DNA from: Demequina soli | Lineage (GTDB): Bacteria > Actinomycetota > Actinomycetes > Actinomycetales > Demequinaceae | DNA length: 64,000 nt | Direction: 5' to 3' | Assembly (NCBI RefSeq): GCF_000971195.1 | Contig: NZ_BBLZ01000003.1 | Coordinates: 1 to 64,000, forward strand | Part shown: one piece after another, positions 55,687-64,000 of the stretch | Layout: the number at the start of each line of letters is the position of its first letter | Position numbering within the stretch: the stretch's first letter is position 1 | The notes under the pieces: generated by a model | What the model saw: only the letters and a program-made list of their open reading frames with translations | The model's database searches: none | What the model was told of the DNA's origin: nothing | Made by a program: the position numbers and the translations under genes

Positions 55687-57258
55687 TTAGGCGGAGCTCT
55701 CCCCGCGGTCGTGCCGACCCGGTGGCGCGCCGGGCTCGTCGAGCCTGGGGGCGGTGAAGAGCGCGGGTCGCGGTGTCCCGAAGCGTGCCCTGCCGCCTTG
55801 GCGGGGGGTGCGGGTGGGGTCGACGGAGGCTGGTGGGATGAACCAGACCTCGGTGGCGGTGGCACGGATCTGCCAGCCCTGGTCGTGGATGACGTGGTGG
55901 CAGTGGCCGCACAGAAGGACGCCGTTGGACAGGTCGGTGCGGCCGCCGTGGCCCCAGTAGCGGATGTGGTGCGCCTGGGTCCAGGCGGGCGGGGCGGAGC
56001 AGAACGCGCACCCGCCGTCCCTTTCGCCCAGCGCGATGCGTTGGGCACGGGTGAAGGGGTAGACGCTGCGTCCCAGGTTCAGCAGCTCGCCCTTGTCGCA
56101 CAGCAGCGCGGGGGCGAGGATCGCGGCGTACGTCATGCGTTGCGCGGTGGTGATGTCGATGGGCAGGGGGCAGCCGTCGATCTCGGCCAGCCCGGTGCCG
56201 GTGGTGAGGTCCGTCGCGTGGGCGCGCACCACGAGGGTGGTGGTGGGCTTCAGCGGGTCGGTCGAGGTGCAGCCGATGGCGTGGTGGCATGCGTCGGTCA
56301 GGGCGTCGGCACGGATCTGCTCGATGGTGCGCTGATCCGTGCCGGGGTTGTCCTGGCTGGCATGCATAGCCCTGCGCGTGAGTGTGTCGATGACGTGCTG
56401 GAACGGGGCCGCGCTCTCGGGGTCGAGCTCACCGTTGATGACGAGCATCCCGGCCCGGTTGCGCCACATCTTCAGGAAGCGTGACCGGCGGCGTTGGGCC
56501 ATGGTCCGCTCGTGCTGCTGGACATCAAGAGCGGCCTTGAAACGGCCCACGATCTTGGCGAACCGTGTCGCGTCGATCCCGACGGCGCGCTCCACCAGCT
56601 CGGCAGCGGCGGTCTGCTTGGCGGACTCGGCGACGTCCTCGGACAGCGAATCGAGCATCACGATGATCTGGGAGCCGCAGTCGGTCGAGATCCGGCCGGT
56701 CGCGAGGGCCTCGGCGACCACCGGATAGCGCGGCTGCTGCTGCCTCGGAGCCGGCGGATCATCCTCGTCAGGATCATCCGGATCATCCGCATCGGGGTCG
56801 TTGTCCGGGTCGGGGTCGTCGTCCGGGTCGGGGTCGTCGTCCGGGTCGGGGTCGTTGTCCGGGTCAGGGTTGGGATCGGGGTCGGGGTCGCCGGCGTGCT
56901 CCCTCTCCTCCAGGGCTCGCCCGACCTCGAGCAGCCTGACGGCCTCGGCGCGCGTGGCGCCCATGATCGAGGCCACCAGGTCCGCGGCCGAGCGGTAGCC
57001 ATGGAGCTTCGCCACCCCGCCCCCGGGGACATCGGAGTCGACCTCGATTCGGCGTGCCTCACGCGCGAGCACGAGGTCCACCTCACGGGCCAGCTGCGCC
57101 GCCCCGCTCAGGTGCGCGACCGCCTCACCGGACTGGTCATGGGAGGCGGCCATGAGCATAGTCCCCACCGCGATCCGCGCCTCGAGACACGCGTGCGCAA
57201 ACCCATCCACGGCGGGACCTCCGCCGGGAAGATCGTCGAACAAGCTCTGCGCGTCCAT
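55687..57258 (-). CDS. DUF222/HNH endonuclease domain protein with Asp-Pro repeats
   Basis: The 523-residue protein belongs to the DUF222-HNH family that is often multicopy in actinobacteria (13E12-type). The C-terminal HNH unit is GGCAFCSAPPAWTQAHHIRYW, SNGVLLCGHCHHVIHDQGW with CxxC and CxxC for zinc. An acidic stretch at about residues 122-170 is built of DPDPD(N/D) units. It probably cleaves DNA and may be a selfish or phage-related gene. It lies at the right edge of the accessory island, just before glnE. Its codon use is somewhat more AT-rich. Confidence 0.85.
   Translation of the reverse strand: MDAQSLFDDLPGGGPAVDGFAHACLEARIAVGTMLMAASHDQSGEAVAHLSGAAQLAREVDLVLAREARRIEVDSDVPGGGVAKLHGYRSAADLVASIMGATRAEAVRLLEVGRALEEREHAGDPDPDPNPDPDNDPDPDDDPDPDDDPDPDNDPDADDPDDPDEDDPPAPRQQQPRYPVVAEALATGRISTDCGSQIIVMLDSLSEDVAESAKQTAAAELVERAVGIDATRFAKIVGRFKAALDVQQHERTMAQRRRSRFLKMWRNRAGMLVINGELDPESAAPFQHVIDTLTRRAMHASQDNPGTDQRTIEQIRADALTDACHHAIGCTSTDPLKPTTTLVVRAHATDLTTGTGLAEIDGCPLPIDITTAQRMTYAAILAPALLCDKGELLNLGRSVYPFTRAQRIALGERDGGCAFCSAPPAWTQAHHIRYWGHGGRTDLSNGVLLCGHCHHVIHDQGWQIRATATEVWFIPPASVDPTRTPRQGGRARFGTPRPALFTAPRLDEPGAPPGRHDRGESSA
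56760..56895. repeat. In-frame repeat coding for Asp-Pro tract
   Basis: GTCGTCCGGGTCGGG units of 18-base period run at about 56805-56870, preceded by GATCATCCG units of nine bases. They encode DPDPDD and DDPDD. The length likely varies between strains by slippage. Confidence 0.8.
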
Positions 57259-57310
57259 GAGACCAGTCCATCACGAGGGTCTGACACTCACTCGCGGGCA
57301 TCATCCCTGC

Positions 57311-57320
57311 TATGTACATA
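57311..57320. promoter_or_regulatory. Palindrome upstream of the HNH gene
   Basis: TATGTACATA is a perfect palindrome 53 bases before the HNH start codon, in an AT-rich patch; it may be an operator or promoter part. Confidence 0.35.
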
Positions 57321-57425
57321 TATCGCGAGGCGTCGGGGGCTGGGGACATCGGCGCAGCGGCGGGGCAAGGGCGGCGGCACGCTGGAAGCACCGTGAGCGG
57401 CAGACGGCCGGCACCGGCACCGCCA

Positions 57426-57452
57426 GCGAGCAGCGAGCGGCGAGCAGCGAGC
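57426..57452. repeat. Short tandem repeat between HNH and membrane protein genes
   Basis: GCGAGCAGCGAGC occurs at 57426-57438 and 57440-57452 in a 214-base gap with no gene. It is low-complexity. Confidence 0.7.
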
Positions 57453-57472
57453 ACCACCAGCGAGCCGCAGCC

Positions 57473-58351
57473 CTACCTCCTGGCCCGCGGCCGCGTCACC
57501 AGCGCGACCACGAGGAACACCGCGGCGACCGCGAACCCGACCAGCGACACCACGCCCAAGCGCGCCTGCAGCGCGTCCACCGTGTCCTGGGTCACGAGCC
57601 GCGTGAGCGCCTCCCCCGCGGTCCCGCCGGACCCGCCGGGCAGCACCGAGGCGATCCCGTCGACGCCCCACCACGTCAGCACGAGCCACAGCCCGCCCGC
57701 GATCGCGCCGACCGCGAGCCCCGCCTTCGCCACGAACCACCGCGCGCGGTGCGTGACGAACAGCCCCAGCACCACGAGCGCGATGCCCGCCCACAGCGCC
57801 CACCGCTGCGCCAGCTCCATCACGTGGTACCCGGTGCGGACGTCCTCGAACGTCGAGGCGTCCATCACCTGGACCGGGATGGGCGCGAGGTCCACCTGGG
57901 GCGCGCGCGAGCCGACCACCGGGATCCGGGCGATCTGGGAGTTCACGTACTGGTCCGCGTCGAGCTCGAGGATCAGCGGCGCGGGGGCGCGGTCGGGCTC
58001 GGTGACCTGGGTCGCGAACTGGGCGCGCGCATCGTCCACCTGCGCGAGGAGCGCAGTGCGGAACTCGTCCGTGCGGGCGGCGTCCTCGATCCAGCCGCGC
58101 ACCGTGTCGTCCAGGCCGAGGCGCGACAGGTCGACGCCCGCGTCGGCGAGCGCCGTGAGGGCGCCGTCGGCGATGGCGGTGCCCACGGCGTCGACGATCT
58201 CCTGGTCCGACAACGCGCGGGTCGCGATCGAGTGCACCGCGCTGCCATCCTCGACCGCGCTCACGACCACCCCGCTCACGGCCCACAGCGCGATGAGCGA
58301 GGCGCCCACGAGGATCAGGACGGCGGACGCGACCGTGCGGAGCGCCCTCAC
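57473..58351 (-). CDS. Membrane protein in operon with glnE
   Basis: This 292-residue protein has an N-terminal membrane segment (about 4-28), a soluble outer domain with ALTALADAGVDLSRLGLDD, and three more segments near the C-terminus. The family is unknown to me; it looks like DUF4349/'hypothetical membrane' types. It overlaps glnE by four bases (GTGA), so glnE and it form an operon. A decamer gives VDDARAQ. Confidence 0.75.
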   Translation of the reverse strand: MRALRTVASAVLILVGASLIALWAVSGVVVSAVEDGSAVHSIATRALSDQEIVDAVGTAIADGALTALADAGVDLSRLGLDDTVRGWIEDAARTDEFRTALLAQVDDARAQFATQVTEPDRAPAPLILELDADQYVNSQIARIPVVGSRAPQVDLAPIPVQVMDASTFEDVRTGYHVMELAQRWALWAGIALVVLGLFVTHRARWFVAKAGLAVGAIAGGLWLVLTWWGVDGIASVLPGGSGGTAGEALTRLVTQDTVDALQARLGVVSLVGFAVAAVFLVVALVTRPRARR

Positions 58352-61347
58352 CGGGCGTCCTCGTCCCACCCGAAGAACAGCCGCTCCGTGACCGCGCGGG
58401 CGCGGCGGGCGTTGCGGGTGTACCGCTCGTCCAGCTCGGGCCCGGTCTGACGCGAGCCGAGGATGCCGGCGAGCACGCCGAGCTCGCGCATGTCGGCGGG
58501 CAGCACGTCGGTGTCCTTCGCGCTGCCGCGCAGGGCCAGCGCGCCACGCAGGTCGGTGGCGAGCACCCATGCCGAGCGCAGCGTGGTGGCGTCCGGGCGC
58601 GCGATGAGGTCGAGGTCCGCGGCCGCGACCAGCGCGTCCATCGTCACGGTGGTCCGCAGCTCGGGGTAGGTGCGGCCGTGGCGCAGCTGCGTGAGCTGGA
58701 CCACCCACTCGACGTCCGACAGCCCGCCCGGTCCCAGCTTGAGGTGGCGGCGCGGGTCGATGCCCCGGGGCAGCCGCTCCGCCTCCATGCGGGCCTTGAG
58801 CAGGCGCATCTGCTTGAGCGCCGCGCCCGGCAGCTGCACCGGGTAGCGCACCGCATCGATCATCTGCACGAAGGCTGCACGCAGGTCGAGGTCCCCCGCG
58901 CAGGGCCGCGCCCGCAGCAGCGCCTGCGCCTCCCAGGCGTCCGACCACCGGCCGTAGTACTCGGTGCACGATGCGAGGGACCGGGCCAGCGGCCCGTTCC
59001 GTCCCTCGGGGCGCAGGTCCGCGTCGATCGCGAGCGGCGGCTGCGGGCCCACCTTCTGCAGCAGGGTGCGGATCTCCTGCGCGACCTGGACGGCGATGGC
59101 CTGTCCATCCGGGGCGTCGCCGTCCCACACGAACTGCACGTCCGCATCGGACAGGTAGCCCATCTCCAGCCCGCCGTAGCGACCCATCGCGATGACGGCG
59201 AAGCGGATGGGGAGCTCCTCGAGCCCCCGCGCCTCCGCGACGGTGTGGCGCGCGATGCGCAGCGCGCCCTCGATGAGCATGTCGGCGCTGTGGGAGACGG
59301 CGCGCGCCGCGTGCGAGGAGTTGATCATGCCGAGCGTGTCCGCGGCGGCGACGCGGGACAGCTCGCGCCGGCGCAGCCCGCGCAGCGCGGTGATCGCCTG
59401 CGCGGCGTCGTTGGAGCGCCGCAGCACCGCGTCCGCCTCGCCCCACAGCCGCTCGTAGTCGCGCGGCGCGAGGTCCTCGTCGCGGTCGAGCCACGTGACG
59501 GCCTCGCCGGAGGCGAGCAGCGCACGGGCGACGTACGCGGAGGTCGACAGCAGGCGCGCGAGCCGCTCCGCCGCCGTGCCGGAGTCCCGCAGCAGCTTGA
59601 GGTACCACTGCGTGCCTCCGAGCTGCTCGGACAGCTGGCGGAACGCCAGCAGCCCGGCGTCGGGGTCGGCGCCCTGCGCGAACCAGCCGATCATGGCGGG
59701 CAGCAGCTGGCGCTGGATCGCGGCGGAGCGCGACACGCCCTCGGTCAGCGCCTGGATGTGCCGGTACGCGCCCGCGGGATCCACGAAGCCGACCGCCCCG
59801 AGGCGCGCCCGGGCCGCGGCATCGTCCAGCCTCGCCTCGCCGGCGCTGAGCCGCGCGACCACCGGCAGGATGGGCCGGTAGAACATCTCGAGGTGCATCG
59901 CGCGCACGTCGCGACGGATGTCGGTCCACACCTCGTCCATGTAGTCGACGGTCGCGAAGCCGGAGGCGCGCGCGAGGATGCGCCGGTCCTGATCCGACTC
60001 AGGCATGAGGTGCGTGCGCGTGAGCTTGCGCAGCTGCAGCCGGTGCTCCCACACGCGCAGCTGGCGGTACGAGCGGTCCATCGCCGCCGCCTGGGGGCGC
60101 CCGACGTACCCGCCCGCCCGGAGCCGGGCGAGCGCCTCGAGGGTCCCGCGCACGCGCAGCGACTCGTCGCCGCGGCCGTGGACCAGCTGGAGCAGCTGGA
60201 TGGTGAACTCGACGTCGCGCAGGCCGCCCGGGCCGAGCTTGATCTGCCTGTCCGCCTCCGCGGCGGGCACGTGCTGCTCGACGCGGCGGCGCATCGCCTG
60301 CGCGGACTCGACGAAGCCCTCGCGCTCGACGGCCTTCCACACGAGCGGCCACAGCGCGTCGATGTACGCGGCGCCCACCTCGGGGTCGCCGGCCGCCGGC
60401 CGCGCCTTGAGCAGCGCCTGGAACTCCCACGTCTGCGCCCAGCGGTCGTAGTAGGCACGATGCGAGGCCAGGTTGCGTACGAGCGGCCCGTCGCGCCCCT
60501 CGGGACGGAGGTTCGGGTCCACCTCCCACAGCGCCGGCTCGACGCCCATCCCGGAGCACGCCTTCGCGGCGGCGACCGCGAGGCGCGTCGCGACCTGCAG
60601 CGACCGCGCGTCGTCGACGCCCTCGGCGGGCTCCGCGACGTAGATGACGTCGACGTCGGAGACGTAGTTGAGCTCCCTCGCGCCGCACTTGCCCATCGCG
60701 ATGACCGCGAGGCGGGTGGTGGCGTGGTCGGGCTCGTCGTGGCGCGCGATCGCGAGGCCCGCCTCGAGCGCGGCACCCGCGAGGTCGGCGAGCGCGGCAC
60801 CCACGCGCGGCATGAGCTGCGCGGGCTGGCTCTCGAACAGGTCCTCGGCCGCGACGCGCATGAGGGCCCTCCGGTAGGCCACGCGCATCGCGGCGACCCC
60901 CTCGACGCCGCCGAGGCCCGCGACCGGCGCATCGTCCCGCGGGTCGGCCCCGACGGCCTCGAGCAGGAGCGCGCGCACGTCGACGGCGTCGAAGCCCTCG
61001 TCGTCGGGCCACGCCTCGAAGTCGGCGCACAGCTCCGGATGCCGGATGAGGAAGTCGCCCAGCGCGAGCGAGCCGCCCAGCAGGACCGCGAGGCGGGCGC
61101 CCGCGCGGCTCGTCGAGAGGCGGCGCAGGGTGTCGAGGTGGCCGGCGTCGCGCGCCGCCTCGGCGAGGCGCAGCAGCTGCAGCAGGCCCGCGTCGGGGTC
61201 GGGCAGGTACGACACGAGGGTCGCCGGGTCGTCGAGCGTGATGCCCGAGACCCGGCCGATCTCGTCGATCAGCCCCGCCGCGCGGGCGGGATCGGCCGCC
61301 CCCGCCCGCCTCAGCAGCGTGGTGAAGGAGACCTCGCGCGCGCTCAC
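58348..61347 (-). CDS. glnE: Glutamine synthetase adenylyltransferase GlnE
   Basis: GlnE attaches or removes AMP on glutamine synthetase. The 999-residue product has two nucleotidyltransferase domains, with GKCGARELNYVSDVDVIYV in the first and MGRYGGLEMGYLSDADVQFV in the second, each with GLRDVEFTIQLLQL or GLSDVEWVVQLTQL helices. Both active-site Asp pairs are present, so it should be bifunctional. Its target Tyr is in glnA at 9.2 kb. It starts with GTG six bases after glnA2. A decamer gives RDDAPVA. Confidence 0.97.
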   Translation of the reverse strand: MSAREVSFTTLLRRAGAADPARAAGLIDEIGRVSGITLDDPATLVSYLPDPDAGLLQLLRLAEAARDAGHLDTLRRLSTSRAGARLAVLLGGSLALGDFLIRHPELCADFEAWPDDEGFDAVDVRALLLEAVGADPRDDAPVAGLGGVEGVAAMRVAYRRALMRVAAEDLFESQPAQLMPRVGAALADLAGAALEAGLAIARHDEPDHATTRLAVIAMGKCGARELNYVSDVDVIYVAEPAEGVDDARSLQVATRLAVAAAKACSGMGVEPALWEVDPNLRPEGRDGPLVRNLASHRAYYDRWAQTWEFQALLKARPAAGDPEVGAAYIDALWPLVWKAVEREGFVESAQAMRRRVEQHVPAAEADRQIKLGPGGLRDVEFTIQLLQLVHGRGDESLRVRGTLEALARLRAGGYVGRPQAAAMDRSYRQLRVWEHRLQLRKLTRTHLMPESDQDRRILARASGFATVDYMDEVWTDIRRDVRAMHLEMFYRPILPVVARLSAGEARLDDAAARARLGAVGFVDPAGAYRHIQALTEGVSRSAAIQRQLLPAMIGWFAQGADPDAGLLAFRQLSEQLGGTQWYLKLLRDSGTAAERLARLLSTSAYVARALLASGEAVTWLDRDEDLAPRDYERLWGEADAVLRRSNDAAQAITALRGLRRRELSRVAAADTLGMINSSHAARAVSHSADMLIEGALRIARHTVAEARGLEELPIRFAVIAMGRYGGLEMGYLSDADVQFVWDGDAPDGQAIAVQVAQEIRTLLQKVGPQPPLAIDADLRPEGRNGPLARSLASCTEYYGRWSDAWEAQALLRARPCAGDLDLRAAFVQMIDAVRYPVQLPGAALKQMRLLKARMEAERLPRGIDPRRHLKLGPGGLSDVEWVVQLTQLRHGRTYPELRTTVTMDALVAAADLDLIARPDATTLRSAWVLATDLRGALALRGSAKDTDVLPADMRELGVLAGILGSRQTGPELDERYTRNARRARAVTERLFFGWDEDAR

Positions 61348-61353
61348 GACGCG

Positions 61354-62697
61354 CTAGAGGACGGACAGGTAGGTGTCGATCTCGTAGGGCGTGACCTGGG
61401 CGCGGTACGCCTCCCACTCCGCGCGCTTGTTGCGCAGCACGAAGTCGAAGACCCGCTCCCCCAGCGTCTCGGCGACGAGCTCGGAGCGCTCCATCGCGTC
61501 GATCGCCTCGCTCAGCGACGCGGGCAGCGGCTCGAAGCCCATCGCCCGGCGCTCCGCGTTGGACAGCTCCCACACGTCGTCCTCGGCGCCGTCGGGCAGC
61601 TCGAGGCCCTCCTCGATGCCCTTGAGGCCCGCGGCCAGCAGCACCGCGAACGCGAGGTAGGGGTTCACCGCGGAGTCCATCGCGCGGTACTCGACGCGGG
61701 TCGACTGGCCCTTGCCCGGCTTGTGCAGCGGCACGCGCACCAGCGCGGAGCGGTTGTTCGAGCCCCAGCACACGTAGGACGGCGCCTCGGCGCCGCCCCA
61801 CAGGCGCTTGTACGAGTTGACGTACTGGTTGGTGATCGCGGTGATCTCCGGCGAGTGGCGCAGCACGCCCGCCATGAACTGGCGCGCGACCTGCGACAGA
61901 CCCAGCTCGCTGCCCGCCTCGTAGAACGCGTTGCGGTCACCCTCGAACAGGCTCATGTGCGTGTGCATGCCGGACCCCGGCGCCTCGAACAGCGGCTTGG
62001 GCATGAAGGAGGCGAAGACGCCCTGCTCGAGCGCCACCTCCTTGATCACCGTGCGGAACGTCATGATGTTGTCGGCCGTGGTGAGGGCGTCCGCGTAGCG
62101 CAGGTCGATCTCGTTCTGGCCGGGACCCGCCTCGTGGTGGCTGAACTCCACCGAGATGCCCATGTTCTCGAGCATCGTGATCGCCTCGCGGCGGAAGTTG
62201 TGCGCCGTGCCGCGGGGCACGTTGTCGAAGTAGCCGGCGCGGTCGACGGGGACCGGCTGCTGGCCGCGCTCGAACTGCTTGAACAGGTAGAACTCGATCT
62301 CGGGGTGCGTGTAGAAGCTGAACCCCTGCTCCGACGCTCGGTCGAGCGTGCGCTTGAGGACCTGGCGCGGGTCCGACAGCGCGGGCTCGCCGTCGGGCGT
62401 GTAGATGTCGCAGAACATGCGCGCCGCGCCCTGACGCTCGCCGCGCCACGGCAGGATCTGGAAGGTGGCCGGGTCGGGCTTCGCGACCATGTCCGCCTCG
62501 TACACGCGCGTGAGCCCCTCGACGGCCGAGCCGTCGAAGCCGATGCCCTCCGCGAACGCGTTCTCGAGCTCCGCAGGCGCGATCGCCACCGACTTGAGGA
62601 TGCCCAGCACGTCGGTGAACCAGAGCCTGATGAAGCGGATGTCGCGCTCCTCGACGGTGCGGAGAACGAATTCCTGCTGCTTGTCCATGGCGCCCAT
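61354..62697 (-). CDS. glnA2: Glutamine synthetase GlnA2, non-adenylylated type
   Basis: The 447-residue protein has GSI motifs ([55 protein letters not shown] and NNRSALVRVP). The adenylylation Tyr of GlnA is replaced: DDVWELSNAERR has Trp where GlnA has LYELPPEE. Such actinobacterial GlnA2 forms are poor or different glutamine/polyamine ligases. ATG 62697 or ATG 62688 may be the start. It heads the operon with glnE. Confidence 0.95.
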   Translation of the reverse strand: MGAMDKQQEFVLRTVEERDIRFIRLWFTDVLGILKSVAIAPAELENAFAEGIGFDGSAVEGLTRVYEADMVAKPDPATFQILPWRGERQGAARMFCDIYTPDGEPALSDPRQVLKRTLDRASEQGFSFYTHPEIEFYLFKQFERGQQPVPVDRAGYFDNVPRGTAHNFRREAITMLENMGISVEFSHHEAGPGQNEIDLRYADALTTADNIMTFRTVIKEVALEQGVFASFMPKPLFEAPGSGMHTHMSLFEGDRNAFYEAGSELGLSQVARQFMAGVLRHSPEITAITNQYVNSYKRLWGGAEAPSYVCWGSNNRSALVRVPLHKPGKGQSTRVEYRAMDSAVNPYLAFAVLLAAGLKGIEEGLELPDGAEDDVWELSNAERRAMGFEPLPASLSEAIDAMERSELVAETLGERVFDFVLRNKRAEWEAYRAQVTPYEIDTYLSVL

Positions 62698-62750
62698 CTT
62701 GCCGTATCCGTGTGACGTTCGTGTGTCCCGCCCCCGCGTGCCGCCACCCC

Positions 62751-62756
62751 TACGCT
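62751..62756 (+). promoter_or_regulatory. -10 element of nadE, leaderless type
   Basis: TACGCT ends six bases before the ATG at 62763. Confidence 0.5.
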
Positions 62757-62762
62757 TGACCC

Positions 62763-64000
62763 ATGTCCGACCTCCGCATCGCGCTCGCCCAGATCAACAC
62801 CTGCGTCGGCGACATCGCAGGTAACGCCGCGCTCATCCTCGACCGCTGCCGTGCCGCGCACGCGCTCGGCGCCCACGTGGTCGTGTTCCCCGAGATGACC
62901 ACCACGGGCTACCCGATCGAGGACCTCGCGCTCCGCTCGAGCTTCCAGCGCGCGGCCGCCGCCGCGGTCGACGAGATCGCCGCGGGGCTCGCCGCGGAGG
63001 GCCTCGGCGCGCTCACCGTGGTGCTGGGCACGCTCGGCGTCTCGCGCACGGGCCGCCCCTTCAACCAGGCGGTGGTGATCAGCGGCGGCGAGGTGGTCGC
63101 GCGCTACAACAAGCACCACCTGCCCAACTACGGCGTGTTCGACGAGCGCCGTATCTTCGCCGCCGGCGAGGACCCGTGCGTCGTCTCCGTCGCATCGTCC
63201 CCGGTGGGCATCGCGATCTGCGAGGACATCTGGCAGGACGGCGGCACGGTGGCGCAGCTCGCGGACAAGGGACTGCGCGTCCTGCTGGTCCTCAACGGCT
63301 CGCCCTTCGAGGAGGGCAAGGGCCACACCCGCGTCGAGCTCGCCGCGCGCCGCGCCCGCGAGGTCGGCGCGCCCGTCGCCTACGTCAACCTGTGGGGCGG
63401 CCAGGACGACCTGGTCTTCGACGGCCACTCGTTCATCGTGTCCGCGGCGGGCGAGGTGGTCGCCTCCGCGCCCGGCTTCACCGACGCGATGATCGTGTGG
63501 GACGTGCCGGCGACCGGGGACGATGCACCCCCGTCCGGCATCGCGCCGCGCGAGAGCGACGACGAGCAGGCCTACTGGGCGTGCGTCACCGGCCTGCGCG
63601 ACTACGTCCTCAAGAACCGCTTCCGCTCGGTGATCCTGGGGCTCTCTGGCGGCATCGACTCTGCCCTCACCGCCGCGATCGCGGCGGACGCGATCGGCGG
63701 CTCCAACGTCGTCGGCGTCTCCATGCCGTCCGAGTTCTCGTCCGACCATTCGAAGGACGATGCGGCGGACCTGGCCACGCGCATCGGCGCGGACTACCGC
63801 GTGGAGCCCATCGGGCGCCTGGTCGACGCCTTCCAGGACCAGCTCGCGCTCACCGGCGTGGCCGAGGAGAACCTGCAGGCGCGCCTGCGCGGCGTCATCC
63901 TCATGGGGATCTCGAACCGCGAGGGCCACCTGGTGATCGCGCCGGGCAACAAGTCCGAGCTCGCGACCGGCTACGCGACCATCTACGACGCGGGCTCGAT
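62763..64000 (+). CDS. nadE: Glutamine-dependent NAD+ synthetase, 5' part
   Basis: The gene runs off the right edge; 412 codons are visible. The N-terminal glutaminase of the nitrilase fold has the triad Glu44 (FPEMTTTGYP), Lys117 (YNKHHLPNYGVFDE) and Cys153 (AICEDIWQDGG). The C-terminal synthetase domain starts with LGLSGGIDSALTAAIA (about 293-308), the ATP pyrophosphatase P-loop. It makes NAD+ from nicotinate adenine dinucleotide with glutamine nitrogen. Two full decamers (VASSPVG, KDDAADL) plus a variant copy in the interdomain linker (GDDAPPSG) lie within it. Confidence 0.96.
   Translation, partial: MSDLRIALAQINTCVGDIAGNAALILDRCRAAHALGAHVVVFPEMTTTGYPIEDLALRSSFQRAAAAAVDEIAAGLAAEGLGALTVVLGTLGVSRTGRPFNQAVVISGGEVVARYNKHHLPNYGVFDERRIFAAGEDPCVVSVASSPVGIAICEDIWQDGGTVAQLADKGLRVLLVLNGSPFEEGKGHTRVELAARRAREVGAPVAYVNLWGGQDDLVFDGHSFIVSAAGEVVASAPGFTDAMIVWDVPATGDDAPPSGIAPRESDDEQAYWACVTGLRDYVLKNRFRSVILGLSGGIDSALTAAIAADAIGGSNVVGVSMPSEFSSDHSKDDAADLATRIGADYRVEPIGRLVDAFQDQLALTGVAEENLQARLRGVILMGISNREGHLVIAPGNKSELATGYATIYDAGS

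Noticed and set aside
56793..56870. CRISPR-like or intergenic tandem repeat
   Set aside because: The repeat is in frame within the DUF222/HNH gene and codes for Asp-Pro units.
55687..57258. Insertion sequence transposase or group II intron protein
   Set aside because: The domains are DUF222 and HNH, with no transposase or reverse transcriptase motifs, and no terminal inverted repeats were seen.

Overview
The window is high-GC DNA (roughly 70-75 % by eye) from an actinobacterium. The evidence is a GlnR-type box before glnA, a glnA2-glnE operon, a DUF4191 gene next to lipA, leaderless start signals, and an actinobacterial gene order at both edges. I cannot name the genus; a Micrococcales-like organism fits, but that is inference.

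Left edge (1-10.7 kb): the 3' part of a lipoamide acyltransferase (sucB/dlaT), a TIGR01777 epimerase, a protein-kinase-like gene, an MMPL transporter, lipB-lipA, a DUF4191 membrane protein, a HAD phosphatase, an RDD protein and glnA. Apart from the kinase-like, MMPL and HAD genes, this is the dlaT-to-glnA1 order I know from Mycobacterium. There glnE and glnA2 follow glnA1 directly; here they sit at 58.3-62.7 kb, so about 47 kb of accessory genes lies between.

10.7-25.3 kb: a small membrane protein, a lipoprotein, a histidine kinase/response regulator pair divergent from a membrane protein, an acetyltransferase and serine hydrolase, a superfamily 1 helicase with a zinc finger, a DUF4143 ATPase, a DHA2 drug exporter with its TetR regulator, and a second TetR divergent from an epimerase over a perfect operator palindrome. 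At 25.3-25.6 kb there is a gene-free cluster of 19-base repeats forming nested inverted pairs.

25.6-47.6 kb is a catabolic island for acyl-CoA. A GntR regulator heads the methylcitrate genes prpD-prpB-prpC (propionyl-CoA use). A tightly overlapping operon follows: SDR, acyl-CoA dehydrogenase, aminoglycoside-phosphotransferase-like kinase, etfB, etfA and a cytochrome b protein. Divergent from it are an acyl-CoA dehydrogenase, thiolase, FadB and a nitronate-monooxygenase-like protein, then a TetR, an aldehyde dehydrogenase, a double-domain TetR, an acyl-CoA synthetase and a thioesterase. The kinase plus dehydrogenase plus SDR set resembles the LvaA/LvaC/LvaD logic for 4-hydroxyacyl-CoA (levulinate) breakdown, which yields acetyl-CoA and propionyl-CoA; the prp genes could consume the latter.

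47.6-57.4 kb: a ZIP-like transporter, an amino-acid permease, a DUF2235 hydrolase, ribA, an alpha-glucosidase-LacI-PfkB group with a LacI operator, and a DUF222/HNH endonuclease gene with Asp-Pro repeats. Right edge (57.4-64 kb): a membrane protein, glnE and glnA2 on the minus strand, then the 5' part of nadE.

The strongest unexplained signal is a decamer, GGACGATGCG, found 36 times in either orientation. Almost all coding copies are read as Asp-Asp-Ala or Ala-Ser-Ser, many in loops, linkers or tails, and one near-inverted pair lies between two genes. It looks like a selected, highly iterated word, for example a DNA-uptake-type sequence.
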